Positions 10,774 to 23,697 of a stretch of DNA of 64,000 nucleotides are shown here, piece by piece. The stretch lies in NCBI GenBank assembly GCA_022818135.1, contig JAFMSR010000017.1, forward strand, positions 15,673,966 through 15,737,965, read 5' to 3'. Below the pieces are notes generated by a model, which was not told where the DNA came from, did not search any database, and was given only the letters and a program-made list of their open reading frames with translations. A program made the position numbers and the translations under genes. The DNA is from Saxidomus purpurata (Eukaryota; Mollusca; Bivalvia; Venerida; Veneridae). Position 1 is the stretch's first letter, and each line of letters starts with the position of its first letter.

Positions 10774-12526
10774 ATTATACCCCCGAAACGAAGTTGGTGG
10801 GGGGGGGGGGTATATAGGAGTCACCCGGTGGTTAGTCGGTCGGTCGGTCGGTCGGACGGTCGGTCGGTCAGGCGGTCTGTTGCGTTCCTTGTCCGGAGTA
10901 TAACTTGAAAACTACTTGTTGGAATTCAATACAACTTCATATAATGATCAAGCACATTGAGAGGAAGTGCAGTGGACAAGAACCATAACTTCATCTTGAC
11001 TCATTACAGAGTTATTGCCCTTTGTTACTTTTCCTTGTCCGGAGCATAACTTGAAAACTACTGGTTGGAATTCAAAACAACTTCATACAATGATGAAGCA
11101 CAATAAGAGGAAGTGCAGTGTACAAGAACCATAACTCTATCTATAGAAATTACAGAGTTATTGTCCTTTGTTACTTTTCCTTGTCCGGAGTATAACTTGA
11201 AAACTACTGGTTGGAATTCAATACAACTTCATACAATGGTCAAGTACATTGAGCGGAAGTGCAGTGCTTAGGAACCATAACTCTTTCTTGACTTATTACA
11301 GAGTTATTGCCCTTTGATACTTTTCCTTGTCTGGAGTATAACTTGAAAACTAATGGTTGGAATTTAATACATCTTCATACAATGGTCAAGTACATTGAGA
11401 GGAAGTGCAGTGCGCAAGAACCATAACTCTTTCTTGACTCATTACAGAGTTATTGCTCTTTGTTAATTTTCCTTGTCCGGAGCATAACTTGAAAACGATC
11501 GGTTGGAATTCAATACAACTTCATAAAATGGTCTAGCACAATGAGAGAAAGTGCAGTGTATAAGAACCATAACTCTACCTTGAGTATTTACAGAGTTATT
11601 GTCCTTTGTTACTTTTCCTTGTCCGGAGCATAATTTGAAAACTACTGGTTGGAATTTAATACATCTTCATACAATGGTCAAGTACATTGAGAGGAAGTGC
11701 ATGGCACAAGAACCATAACTCTTTCTTGACTTATTACAGAGTTATTGCCCTTTGTTACTTTTCCTTGTCCGGAGCATAACTTGAAAACTACTGATTGGAA
11801 TTTAATACATCTTCATACAATGGTCAAGTACATTGAGAGGAAGTGCAGTGCACAAGAACCATAACTCTTTCTTGACTCATTATAGAGTTATTGCCCTTTG
11901 TTAATTTTCCTTGTCCAGAGCATAACTTGAAAACGATCGTTTGGAATTCAATACAACTTCAAAAATTTGTCTAGCACAATGAGAGGAAGTGCAGTGTATA
12001 AGAACCATAACTCTATCTTTAGTATTTACAGAGTTATTGTCCTTTGTTACTTTTCCTTGTCCGGAGCATAATTTGAAAACTTATGGTTGGAAATCAATAC
12101 AACTTCATACAATGGTCAAGTACATTGAGAGGAAGTGCAGAGCACATGCACCATAACTCTTTCTTGACTCATTACAGAGTTATTTCCCTTTGTTACTTCT
12201 CCTTGTCCGGAGTATTATTAGAAAACTACCGGTTAGAATTCAATACAACTTCATAAAATGGTCTAGCAAAATGAGAGTCATTGCCCATTTTTACTTTTCC
12301 TTGTCGCAAAGCATAACTTGAAAACTACTGGTTGGAAAGCCATACAACTTCATACAATGGTCCAGCACAATGAGGGGAAGTGCAGTGTACAAGAACCATA
12401 ACTGTATCTTGACTAATTTCAGAGTTATTGCCAAGAACAATATCTCTATTTTAGTGTTTTTTTTGCAAGGTATTCTGTTACTACGAACTTCCTCAGTTTA
12501 TAAAGCAGTCTTTCGGGGGTATTAAT
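10774..12526. mobile_element. Tandem-unit element, exact 146-bp period, with inverted termini
   Basis: The ends are 'attatacccccgaaa' (10774) and 'tttcgggggtattaat' (12511-12526), which are inverted repeats. After a poly-G tract and a 'ggtcggtcggtc' simple repeat come tandem units. The marker 'ccttgtccgg' or a close variant (ccttgtctgg at 11325, ccttgtccag at 11909) occurs at 10887, 11033, 11179, 11325, 11471, 11617, 11763, 11909, 12055 and 12201. Every interval is 146 bp. A last, shortened unit starts at 12299. No open frame of note. This is a non-autonomous repeat of a type common in bivalve genomes (family knowledge; copy number not checked). Confidence 0.88.
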
Positions 12527-12562
12527 CACATTTAGTGATAACTCTAGTTATTTTATGTTTTT

Positions 12563-13745
12563 AGCTCACCTGACTCACGAAGTGGTCATGGTGAGGTTTT
12601 AGGATCATTGAATGTCTGTCGTCCGTCCGTACGTCCGTCGATACGTCCACAATAAGTTTGTTTGCACTCTAGCATCTACATTTTTTAAATAATCATAATT
12701 AAACTTGAAAACAATGTATATGGCCACAATACCTCGGATGAGTTCGATTATGGGTTTGATCAAATCAGCACTTCCTGAATCATGGCCTCTGATTTAATAA
12801 AAAATGCAATATTTGACTATGTTTACACTCTAGCACCTTCATTTCTTCATTAATCCGTATCATATTTACAGATAATGTGTATGACCATAATATTTCGGAA
12901 GAATACGATCATGGACTTGGTAAGATTATTTCTTCAAGAGTTATCGCCCTTGCTTTAACAAAAATTGCAATGATTAACTGTTTTTTGCACTGATCCTTAG
13001 CATCTTTACAGAGAATGCCTATGACCATAAGATCTTCGACGATCTCAATTATGGGCTTATTCGGATAAGTCCTTCCAGAGTGATGTCCCCTGATTTACAA
13101 AAAAATCGTAATTTAACTACGGTTACACTCTAGCACCTTCATTTCTTCACCGATCCTAATCATATTTAAAGAGAATGTGTATGAACGTAAGATCTTGGAT
13201 GAGGCTAATGGGCTTAATCGGAATAGGTCTTCCAAAAGCCCTTAATTTAACAAAAATTGCATTTTTTAACGGTGCTAAGCATATTAATTTCTTTCGAATC
13301 CTAAACAGTTTTGATGTAACCTGGCAGGGAGGTTACTTGCATAAAGCTCAAAATTGTTTTAGAAAATCTGTTCTATGCAGATATCTGGCTGCCATGGCAC
13401 CAAAAGAAACCCAAAACTTTAAAATCTGGAACCTCAAGGACTAGAACTTAGATATGTAGCATGTAGCATTGACAGTGGACCTCTACTAAGATTGTTCAAA
13501 TTATGACCCCGGCCAGTGTGTCTCTTGATTGTACATAGGCTTATATAGGAAATACTTTCAAAAATCTTTATTTATGAAACCACATGGCTTTTAGCTTGGA
13601 CATTTGGCATGTATCATTGCCTAGTTGACATCTTCCAATAATGTTCAAATCATGCTACCCGTGGTCAACATTGGCCCTTTCTGCTATTTATGACTTTCTA
13701 TTAGAGCCAATGGCAGCCAGGTGAGCGATAGTGGGCCATTTTGTT
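12563..13745 (+). repeat. Bivalve-type dispersed repeat ('AGCTCACCTG...GTGAGCGATA' family)
   Basis: The copy starts 'agctcacctgactcacgaag', continues with a 'gtccgtccgtacgtccgtcg' tract, and ends 'caggtgagcgatagtgggcc' near 13740. The interior has two or more diverged repeats of 'cactctagcaccttcatttcttca', each followed by 'gagaatgtgtatgaccataa'. The small open frame at 13175-13444 lies inside the repeat and is not a gene. Confidence 0.8.
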
Positions 13746-13864
13746 ATATATATATAAATAACTTAACCCTAAAGTTTCAGCTACGCGTTCCCAGTCATTA
13801 TCGATAAAATCAGGGGTTTAAAATATAATACAGTACCTTAAACCATTCAATAATTTATGGAGAG

Positions 13865-14935
13865 TTGTTGTTGTTGTTTTTCAATTAATGGGTGGATGCA
13901 ATTTATTACAGAAAGCCTCTATATTGATTAATTGTGGTAAAATGAGGCATATTTCAACATACTAGGTTTCATTTTACGTTCATTGAACACATAATCTATG
14001 TTTTGAGAATATAATCTGCTAGATGTAGGGAGTGTCTCTTTAAATGTGCAGAATTGACAATTCTGACACTATTGCGAATTTCTCCCATATAGGAAAAGAA
14101 GGATTTGAGCGTGATATCACACTAGGCGTCCCGAACTATTTTTGATTGCTGAAATTACCTCCCGTGTAATTTTCACACACCATCTTCGAGTGTGGATATG
14201 CGCTAATACGCTTGGATTGGTATTGTTGTGAATGAATTCACGTGATGTAAGACAAATTGTAATAAAATTTTCTACACTTCCGGTATCGCCAGCAATACAT
14301 TTGTAAATAAGACGAATAGCGTTTTATTTGAGGAGTAAAAATGAACAGCCAAAATTTCACGAAATGCAAGGAATGCACGGAAAACTACAAGTTTCAAGAC
14401 AGCGATTTCATGAAAGCGCAACAAATAGACCCCATCGAACATTGTTTTGTTTAATTTAACGTGTTAAAATGGAAATAGATTTTATTCTTTAGTGAAATAC
14501 CGGTTATTATATCATTGTGTGTCGTGTAGATGCTTCGTAATTAATCACTTAGGCCTTCGGATAAATAAAAGGGGCACTCCCTATATCTAGCAGATAATAT
14601 TCTCCAGATATAGATTATGTTTTCAATGAACGTAAAATGATAGATAAATACAATTTCAAAGTAGAAGCTATGGAGAAAAATGCCTTGTCTTACCACAATT
14701 AATAAATGTAGAGGCCTTTTTGTAATAAATCGCATCCACCCATTAAAGAGGCACTCCCTACAACAAGCAGATAATATTCTCCACACATAGATAATATGTT
14801 CAATGAACGTAAAATGATAAATAAATACAATTTCAAACACGAACTTATGTCGAAATATGCCTCATTTTACCACAATTAATCAATACAGAGGCCTTCTGTA
14901 ATAAATCGCATCCATCCATTAATTGAACAACAAGA
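13865..14935. mobile_element. Foldback / inverted-repeat element with a third internal copy of the arm
   Basis: The left arm (about 13868-14042) and right arm (about 14745-14932) are inverted copies of about 180 bp. The shared sequence includes 'attaatgggtggatgcaatt', 'gtggtaaaatgaggcatatt' and 'tgtagggagtg'. An additional copy at about 14562-14745 sits in the same orientation as the right arm. A lone partial copy occurs at 25025-25115. There is no protein. Confidence 0.8.
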
Positions 14936-14949
14936 ACTCTTCATAGGTT

Positions 14950-15720
14950 ATAACTTCCACTTCAAAATACTTCCAAAGTTTCTATTATTTATGTTTTGGC
15001 GGTTATTTAGTTTGACATCAGTTAAAGGGTTTGAAATCATTTTAATGACACCGAAGGGTGACATATTAAAATCGCACCGTCCGCCTGTCCGTCTGTTTGT
15101 CCGTCTGTCTGTCTGTGCGTCCCCACTTACAAATTCGTGTCCGGACTGTAACCCTGTCATGCATTGAAGAATTTTAAAATAACTTGGCACAAATGTCTAG
15201 CACATCAAGACGACGTGTCGCGTGCAAGACCTACGTCCCTACCTCAAAGGTCAAAGTCCCACTTGGAGTCTGAAGGTTATGGAATCCTCTATATATGCAC
15301 ACATTCGTGTCCGGACTGTAAGGTCAAGGTCATACTTAGAATTTGAAGGTAATGGATTACTCTTTATATCCATATATGCACACATTCGTGTCCGGACTGT
15401 AACTTTGTCATGCATTGAAGGATTTTAAAATAAATTGGCACATATTTCTAGCACATCAAGACGACATGTCGCGTGCAAGACCCACGTCCCTAGCTCAAAG
15501 GTCAAGGTCACACTTCGAGTTTATAGGTTATGGAATCCTGTATATATGCATACATTTGTGTCAGGATTGTAACTTTTAAATTCATTAATTGATTTAGAAT
15601 AACTTGACACAAATGTTCAGCACATCAAGACAATGTGTTGTCTGCATGAACCATGTCCCTACCTCAAAGGTCAAGGTCACACTTAGTGTTAAAAAGTAAT
15701 GGAATACTTGTTGTAAATCA
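14950..15720 (+). repeat. 'tgtccggactgtaac' tandem repeat element
   Basis: 'gtccgtctgtctgtctgtgc' lies at the start. The marker 'tgtccgg' or 'tgtcagg' then recurs at 15138, 15308, 15389 and 15559, with 'cacatcaagacgac' and 'caaaggtcaaggtcacactt' between. It is organised like the elements at 10774 and 28635 but is a different sequence. Confidence 0.75.
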
Positions 15721-15931
15721 ACATTGTTCATCTATTTTCTGACTCAGATTCTAATTGTTGATTTACCTAAGTTATAGTGCAGCGAATATTGCGCTGCGAC
15801 AGGACATACAATAGTTTCAAACTCTTATATCGAATAGTGTCTCCTTTTTACACACCATGCCAGTACAACAACGTACTCATGAAATAAAAAGCTATCAACA
15901 AAAACATCAAAAACTTACAATGAATGAAAAT

Positions 15932-16286
15932 TTAAAGCTGCTGGCTCTGAGTTAGCGTTGAAAAAATATATATATAAAAAAATTACATATTTATTTATAA
16001 ATATAAATTAAAGGCTAGAATCAAAATATAAGCAAAAATCTAGGTAGTCATTTGCAGAAATCGATTAAAAATGTCGGTTGCACGGCAACGCTACACTCTA
16101 TGTTTATATAAAATTTAAAAATTAAAATTTGAATTTGGTTGCGTATTTTTTTAGATTAAGATATATACGTGACAGGAATCTTTACTGGAACCCTTTTATA
16201 TGAATATATGTTCTAAAATATGTTATTTACATTCAGTTTGAAGAACTTTATTTTATTTACCAAAATCCGAGAACAAGCAGCTTTAA
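15932..16286 (+). mobile_element. TTTAAAGCTGCT MITE, copy A
   Basis: The left end 'tttaaagctgctggctctga' and right end 'gagaacaagcagctttaaa' form an inverted repeat. The body includes 'aaggctagaatcaaaatata' and 'cagaaatcgattaaaaatgt'. Similar full copies are at 25207-25559 and 33805-34123, an inverted one at 24616-24905 and a fragment at 30379-30460. The TTAA at each end would fit a TTAA target-site duplication, but this is unproven. Confidence 0.8.
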
Positions 16287-16432
16287 AGGCCCTGAACACG
16301 TATTTTATTTCACTAAATTGCATTGTATTGCTATAACTGAAATTATTAGCCTGACGTTGCAGTTTGGTGACAAACCTTTCAGTTAAATTGAAGTTTTAAT
16401 GCATTACTAAATAAAAGCTGTATGCCGCTTTT

Positions 16433-17040
16433 AAGCTCATCTGGCACAAAGTGCCAGAGTGAGCTATTAGGATCGCATTCCGTCCGACGTCCGTCGTCCG
16501 TCCACCATTTCCTTCAAACGACATCTCCTCTGAAACCACTGGGCTAATGTTGACGAAACTTTGCAGGGGTCTACCTTGCATGAATGTTCAAAGAATTCCA
16601 TTCCATGCAGAACTCTGGTTGTTATGACAACAAATAGGAAACACTTTAAAAATATGCTTCTCTGAAACCACAAGGCCTATAGATTAGATATTTGGCATGT
16701 AGCATTGTCTAGTAAACCTCTACCAAGATTGTTCAAATTATGACCTACGGGTCAAAATTGACCCCGCGCGGGTGGTCACTTAGTTAAGCATAGGCTTATA
16801 TAGGAAAAGCTTTAAAATCTTCTTCTCTAAAACCACAAGGCCTAGAGCTTAGATACTTGGCATGTAGCATAATAACTTGTGGTTAAAATTGGCCTTTCCC
16901 TAGGAGGGGGAGGGGGTCATTTGTTTTACAAAGATGTATATAGGAAAACATATTTGGTATATAACATTGTCTAGTGATCTTCCACCAGGCAAGTGGACTT
17001 GTACCAAGGTGAGCGATATAGGGCCATCTTGGCCCTCTTG
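16433..17040 (+). mobile_element. Bivalve-type dispersed repeat, insertion with a known empty site
   Basis: Starts 'aagctcatctggcacaaagt' and ends 'ggccatcttggccctcttg'. The paralogous locus at about 25708 reads 'gccgcttttttatatac' with nothing inserted, which fixes the boundaries to within a T run. The core includes 'cacaaggcctagagctta' and 'ggcatgtagcat'. There is no open frame. Confidence 0.85.
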
Positions 17041-17509
17041 TTTATATACTTATTCAAATTCAAAAGTGTTCAGATAAAATTAGTATTTTCTTATAATCGT
17101 AATGATTAAATATTCTGAAATGTCACGTAACTAAGTACAGGTATATAGTCACTGTTTTTCAAATAAGATCGATTATACCATTGAAATATTTGCGATACTT
17201 CTTAGTTCGATTTTGTTTGATTAAAACGCCTTTTGTTAATATTCGACTGAAAACATATTCAACCTTTTGCAATCTTGAGATTTGAAAAAAAAAGTTCTTT
17301 ATGTCAACAAAAAATCTGTAATAACGCAATAGGCGGATGTTTAAGATATTTAATTTCAAACTGCTATTGATCATGATCGATTTGTAAATTGTCATCAACG
17401 ACTTTATATTACTAATTGAGGTTTATTTTCAAAACGGTAAACGTTGTCAGTGTTATTCATGATCTTCAATGCGGAAATATGAAAACAATTCTTTTTGTAT
17501 GTCTTCATA

Positions 17510-18350
17510 CCTTAGTATACTTTTGTGAAGTATAATTAAATTCTGACCAGTTTTTTTTTTTGAGATTAAGAGCGAGCAAGATTTATCATGTTGAGCCCCT
17601 ATGACCTTGACCTAGTGACCCGATATATGGACAATGCGCAACTAGACATGGTACTAGCCATGACTCATGTCTTTTCTGGACATCTCATAATATCTTCACT
17701 ATTTCTCCTCCTCTTGACTCTGTTGAGATGAGCTTTGATTGAGACGAATTTTTGAGAGGTACTTTTAAAAGAAAATACTTGTAGAGAAAAAAGACCTCTC
17801 AATGTCAAACGACTTTTATAAGTCTACTATCAATTCAGGGGTTTCGGAGGTTAAGAGCGCACACAAATTTAATATCTCGTGCACCTATGACATTGGCCTT
17901 TGACTTAATAAAAGCCCTCTCATGTCTTATATCTTTAAAACAATAAGTTCTCTCAAACCTTAAAGCTAAAAAATAAAGTACATATCTATTATTTAAATGT
18001 GAAACAAGGAAATAACGAAGTTTTCATCATGCATATAAAATAATCCAAACCAGTAATCATCGGAAACTACATGTAAAGCTGCTCAAATGAGATATGAAAC
18101 GGCAAGACTCAGACGAAAGTATAGAAAAATGAACTGAAATGCTTTAAGATAAAGGGTTTTAGTGGAACATATGATAACTTAATGTAAGCGTGCTGTTAGT
18201 TCCGTTTAGAGACATCGTATAACCTAGTTTGGATAATGTGACAGTGACGTAACAGATATATGTGTACACAAAAGTTTACAAGCATTGTGTAAATAGGTAG
18301 AGCATGTATATACGAAAGGGTAATAGGCTTTAAAATACATGAACATATGA
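17510..18350. other. No gene seen
   Basis: AT-rich intergenic DNA with only short chance frames. It contains 'atgaccttgacctagtgacc', a motif common in bivalve repeats, at about 17600, so part of it is probably a worn repeat. Confidence 0.45.
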
Positions 18351-18355
18351 TAGAA

Positions 18356-18432
18356 CGGTGCGTTGGCCCAGTGGGTAAGGCGCTGGATGTCCACAAATAA
18401 AGATTTTGAGGACTGGTTCGATCGTCCTCGAA
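18356..18432 (+). repeat. tRNA-like SINE head
   Basis: 'gttggcccagtgggtaaggc' fits a pol III A box and 'ggttcgatcgtcc' a B box, about 35 bases apart. The anticodon arm and acceptor stem do not pair, so this is a tRNA-derived SINE and not a tRNA gene. Confidence 0.6.
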
Positions 18433-18987
18433 GCTTTATATTTTTTTCCATTGAATTATTTCAGTATTACTTCAGATAAACTTTTAATATTGTACATACA
18501 TTTTTTACAATCTTTTTAAACAAACAATAAACTTTCAAAGATTCTATAACCATTTCAAGCACGAGCATTTCGTGCTTACTGTCATCTCGTGTTATGGAAT
18601 TATGAATATGTACATTGAACTAGTACAATGTACTACCAACATTACGATGATTTGTCCAAGACAACTCTTCAGCAAGTAATAAAGGTACCTTGTTCCTTTT
18701 AACTGTTGCTGTTTGGTGAATTGTCAGGTAAAGGCTAAAATTATTTTCATTTGATTGTTTAATTTGTTCTAAGCACAATCAGAAAAAAAATGAATTAAAA
18801 TGATTATAGAAGTAAACATATCAATGAAACAAAAAAGTAGAAATAAATTAAAACGATCTTACTAATAAAAAGAGAGTAACATTTTTATGTACATGTCCCT
18901 ATATGAACTCCTGTTCGACAAAACCAAAATAATCAGAAACCGGAGTCGTTACCTACTGCACTATAGTGACATCGACTGTATGTAATG

Positions 18988-19112
18988 TACAATATAATAT
19001 ATATGGACATTAATTACACCTAGTGCTCTCCCTTGTGATAAGATAACATTTTACCCGATAGAAGTAGACTTTTCTGTTGCGTCATTGTAAAATTATCCTA
19101 ACCGGACAGTAG
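18988..19112 (+). repeat. Dispersed repeat, inverted relative to 37685-37810
   Basis: 'gataagataac', 'gttgcgtcattgtaaaa' and 'cctaaccggacagta' are shared in order with the reverse complement of 37685-37810 over about 125 bp. Confidence 0.65.
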
Positions 19113-21250
19113 GTCAATATATAAACACATATATGTTTTTAGACACGATCAATAAAACTGTAAATCTGTTTTATTTATTTTGTTACATAATGACTTTGAG
19201 AATACTCCTTGCAAACAGACCAAATACCGATTACGTATAACCGATGACAGACCTTTAGTGTGTTAAATTAAATGTATTGAGTTATTTGTCCTGTAGTTAT
19301 CCTTGTTACAATATGAGGCTTATGGTCGCCTTTCTCTGGGGGTTAACCTTTTCTCCAGTTAATGTTATTATAGATAATATGAATGGTGTTCATTGCCAAG
19401 CAGCGTAGGTCAGTAATGTTTGTGTGATGCCATAAGATACAATGCGAAATTTCACGTTTGAGGTGTGTAAGGACTTTTGTTTCCATTTCATGCTGAAACC
19501 TTTTTTCCATTTCCCCCTCCTCTAAACTGATGTGTACACTGCCATTTTATTGTTGTGTGCCTCTCCCTGTTCATAAAAACAATGATTTTGTTAAGAGTGA
19601 CTTAATAAGATTTTATAAAATATGACATTTTCTGATCAGAATCTGGTTGCTTACTGAAGAGAACTTCTGCATGAACGCGTAACTTTTATCGCTTGATTCA
19701 GATCTTGTTAGCTACCAGCTAAAAGACGCAAAGTTGTGCTATAACGGCCACTGCCACTATACCTGATATCAAACAGTGTGAAATACCTAATTATTATAAC
19801 ATTTTCAACAAATTGACAGTCAATCTCAATCATAATTTCATAATAAAAGTTTGACAGTTGTTTAAAGGAGTTATAAAACCTGTGAGATCGTGTGAGATTT
19901 CGTAGAAATTTTGAAAGAATATGTAAATAAACTCTCAATATTTATGATCTAGATAATTTGCTTACCATAATTTACGATATTAGTTTGACAGACACCTGAA
20001 AAGATCTAAAAGCAATTTTCTGTCATTTTCTTACAATTATTTAGTACTGTACTTATTTTTATTGTTAAACAATCTGTGTAATTACGAATATATACATTTG
20101 AACATGTTATGGTTATTTTAAACTTGCTTATCTGGCTTTTCTTACGAATTCGTTTTAGAAACTTAATAATATTTGTTTTCTTAAACTAGTAGTGCTGATT
20201 TAATTTAACTTACAATTATAAAATGAATTGTCTGCTTATTCTGGTCACTGGAATTAAAGAAGAATAAACATGTCTTAATATGCTTTGGTTCGACACTTAG
20301 ACATATTTTTTATGGTCATGTCAGGATGTGTTTTTCTGTCATGTACTGCAAAATGACAATTTCATAACCCAATCGGAAAAGTACTTTCATCGATTGCAGA
20401 CCACAAACGTGTGTCCGTAGCTATTCCTACCTCTATCTTCACAAAATCGTTATATCAAAGTGCACTCTGACCAATTAGTTAACTGTGGCTACTTGTCAGT
20501 TTACTGCTGTAAACCAGTCTGATAACATGAAATGTACACCAGTCTGATAAAAATAGACTGTCAGTGACTGTACAGTGATACAAAATGTACTTCCATTAAA
20601 AAACAAACTGAAATTTTAAATTTAAAAAATCGAGTCATTATAACATGACAGATCCGCATTACCCGAGACCGGAAGATAACGGCATGTTTGGTCGATATCG
20701 GTTTTTATACTGGCCGAACAATAAAAACCTTTTACTACTTTTTAAACGTTTACATAAGCATATAAAATAGTTTGACGTTTACATGGATAAAAGATAGAAA
20801 TATCATTTTTTGACAATTTTAAAGCTACACAATGAATAGTGGTTTTAACCCATTCTTCATCGTACCTTCCTATGCGATTTTCATTAATTTCATAACATTT
20901 TGTTCAAGGATCTTTACACTACAATATACTCACTCCTCTTACATGTTACATTTTCCAACCCCGTATTAAATTTAGCGGTCCGCAATAAATTGTACCTACA
21001 GACCAGAAAATAAACATTATTTTATGAAAACGTACTTATAACAGAACAATTGGGAAAAAACGAAAGGTAGTCCTAGGTTAACTACGGGCTTACGAATTTA
21101 ATTCATGCAAATATCGTAGATACAGAGCAGTTGGGAAACTAGAACATGAGATTAAACACTATAGAAATGTCTCTCACTCATTTTGATATTTACGTAGAAA
21201 ATAGCTAGTTTTAGAGTTGCTGAATCATTGAAATATACACATTAAACTGC
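19113..21250. other. No gene seen
   Basis: About 2.1 kb of AT-rich sequence without a credible open frame. A small direct repeat 'accagtctgataa' occurs twice at about 20512-20550. Confidence 0.5.
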
Positions 21251-21262
21251 CCTATTCATGGG

Positions 21263-21345
21263 AGCACCGTGACGTAGAGGTAGGGCGGTGTTAACCTAAC
21301 CCGGAGGTCGCGGGTCCGAATCCAGTCAGAAGGATTTGATTAGGA
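21263..21345 (+). repeat. tRNA-like SINE head
   Basis: 'gtgacgtagaggtagggcgg' resembles an A box and 'gcgggtccgaatccagtc' contains a B box at the right spacing. The acceptor ends do not pair, so it is tRNA-derived, not a functional tRNA. Confidence 0.55.
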
Positions 21346-21953
21346 CCTCTATAGTCCCTTATTTCGGTACGATCTGGCCCTGTGCTTACAAAATCTTTTT
21401 AATTCTCAACGTAGTTTGAGCACAATTTTTTTTTCAACTGTAGTGCCAGACATATGAAAAACAAAAGAGCTGGAGTTTAAAATGCATTTTAACTGAATTC
21501 AGAAAACTTGTTTAACTTACTTTAATAAAGAATTTATGAAATATTTAAATATTGCACCAAACGTCTGAGCTCGAACCTGAGTTGAGCATGACAATATATA
21601 CACACGGGCTCAGGTCAGAACCCTTAAAGCAGTCACCGAGTATAGTTAATATAAGTCGTAAGAACTTACTCTACAATCAATGTAAAATAAATAAGCTTAA
21701 AGGTTTTTAAAAGGTACCGTAAAGGTTTGTCAGTACGTTAGTAGCAAAATACTTTCGTTTCTTTTGTTTATGCTTAAAGCACCTTTTCAACAGTATTTCA
21801 GCTATATACGGATATACAGGTGTTTGAATGAAAATATTGATATATGACCATTAGTGATACATTCATGTTGAACTACCTACCAGGGGCTGTGGGTTTACAT
21901 GGTTCAGTGTAATAAAATAATAGCGCGTTCGTCTCTGGACACATACTATTCCA

Positions 21954-22065
<112 letters not shown>

Positions 22066-22280
22066 GAATTAAATAAAAATGACTTGATATTTAATTCATT
22101 ATATATATATATCTTCGATTTCTATTCCATCTGGAGTGAGTCTCGAGAGCGATTAATCATTATGATAAGTTGTACGAAGTTGTTTCGCAATCGACAGTAA
22201 ATAAATGTATTATCCACTTGTAAAGCTAAGCGAAGGGACATAATTTCTTATCATTGGAACACCAAAATAAAGTTAATATG

Positions 22281-22560
22281 TTATTTCGCGTGTATTATGT
22301 ATTATATCATATACTGGTTGAAAGCAATGGACCATTTTATGTCGATTTTGAAGATGTGCCCCTAGGGTGATAAAATGACGTTCTAAGCCTTGCTCAAGTG
22401 TTCAGTAAAAGAAGAAACTTATTTTATTATTTCGCGTATATTATGTATTATATCATATACTGGTTGAATGCAATGGACCATTTCATGTCGATTTTAAAGA
22501 AGTGTGCCGAGGGTGATAAAATGACCTTCTAAGATTTGCTCAAGTGCTCAGTAAAAAATA
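22281..22560. repeat. Tandem duplication, 146-bp period
   Basis: 'ttatttcgcgtgtattatgt' at 22281 and 'ttatttcgcgtatattatgt' at 22427 begin two copies that share 'atactggttgaa', 'gcaatggaccatt' and 'ggtgataaaatgac'. The sequence is unrelated to the 146-bp array at 10.8-12.3 kb. Confidence 0.85.
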
Positions 22561-22779
22561 TAGAGCGCTCAACTATTTTTAAATATTCCGACTTCGTTTA
22601 TAATTCTTTACCTAGTCTAGTATAAATATCTATGTCTACTCAATGGAAATACATTTCAGTTAGTAATACATGTATTTACAGGCGGACATTTTACCTAACC
22701 ATCATTCCTTGAAAAGACCATTGCTAGAACCCTTTCCATCTTAAGAAACTGCCAACGTTCTCACATAAAGAGACGTTGT

Positions 22780-22869
22780 CGGTAGAGGGGCTCGAACCCA
22801 AGACTGTCAATCAATGAGAGATTACAGTGATTTAAGTCAGCTACTCTAACCACTTGACCACGGAGGAAC
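22780..22869 (-). repeat. tRNA-like SINE head
   Basis: Reverse strand: 'cgtggtcaagtggttagagt' (A box) and 'cttgggttcgagcccctc' (B box), with a long spacer between. The spacing exceeds that of a normal tRNA, although a class II tRNA relic is possible. A SINE is the better reading. Confidence 0.55.
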
Positions 22870-23692
22870 TTCACTGTCTGTAACATTGCTCGACATTACT
22901 GTTACATCAAGTCATGTTCCACTTAAAACATGATATTAAATATTTACTGAAATCATGCAAAACTTGTGTTTAACTTTCCTCTGCTACATTAAAGTACCAA
23001 TCCTTACAATAATCCATGTTTCAGACCGAACATTTTCCATGCCTTCAGCGCTTTGATTTTAAACTTTAAATGCGTTTCAGTCTGATTTAAAACGCTACGC
23101 TTAGTTAGTCAGATTGTTTTATTTCCACCGAAAAACTATCAAATTACAAAAGTGAATCAAAACCGTAACAATGATAGTTTTATTTTCATAACTGATTTAT
23201 GAACAGTCACATTGTTCTTTGTAAAATATTGATCTTCTCACATGAAACATAATAAGATCTTAATTGATAATTAAAAATGAATATTTAAAAGTCTGAAATC
23301 TGTCAAGTGTTAAACTAAATCGGAGTTAACTGAAATGGGTAAAACATTTTTATGCATTAAATAAAAAATTATAATTTTTTTTTAATGTAATTAAATTGTT
23401 TTGACTGTTTAGATATTCACAAAAGAAATGTCAGGTTGTCATACAGATTCCGCCGTTTAGGCGGGAAATATTTTCCTTGAATAGGTATAGATGTTTTGTG
23501 GTATTGGCCCCTCAAAATATTGTTTTGCTGGTGTTCGTAGTTACGCGAGTTATGCGAGTTAAAGAATTTGAATTGTATGGCCATTCAGCTTTGGGCAGCA
23601 ATGCTTACAGACATATTATTTTTAAGTTTAAGGTCGATGAAGCTATTTGTTATTCAGGACATATATATATACATTATATATAGTCATTTTTA

Positions 23693-23697
<5 letters not shown>

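Larger units (their letters stand above)
15862..17508. repeat. Segmental duplication, copy 1
   Basis: Collinear with 25138-26808. Shared blocks are 'agtacaacaacgtac', the MITE at 15932-16286, 'ggccctgaacacgtatttt', 'taatcgtaatgattaaatat', 'gaaatatttgcgatacttc' and 'cggatgtttaa'. This copy contains an insertion (16433-17040) that copy 2 lacks, while copy 2 carries about 580 bp absent here. Confidence 0.85.

Noticed and set aside
18356..18432. tRNA gene
   Set aside because: A and B boxes are present but the acceptor and anticodon stems do not pair; read as SINE. The same applies to 21263-21345, 22780-22869 and 59342-59415.
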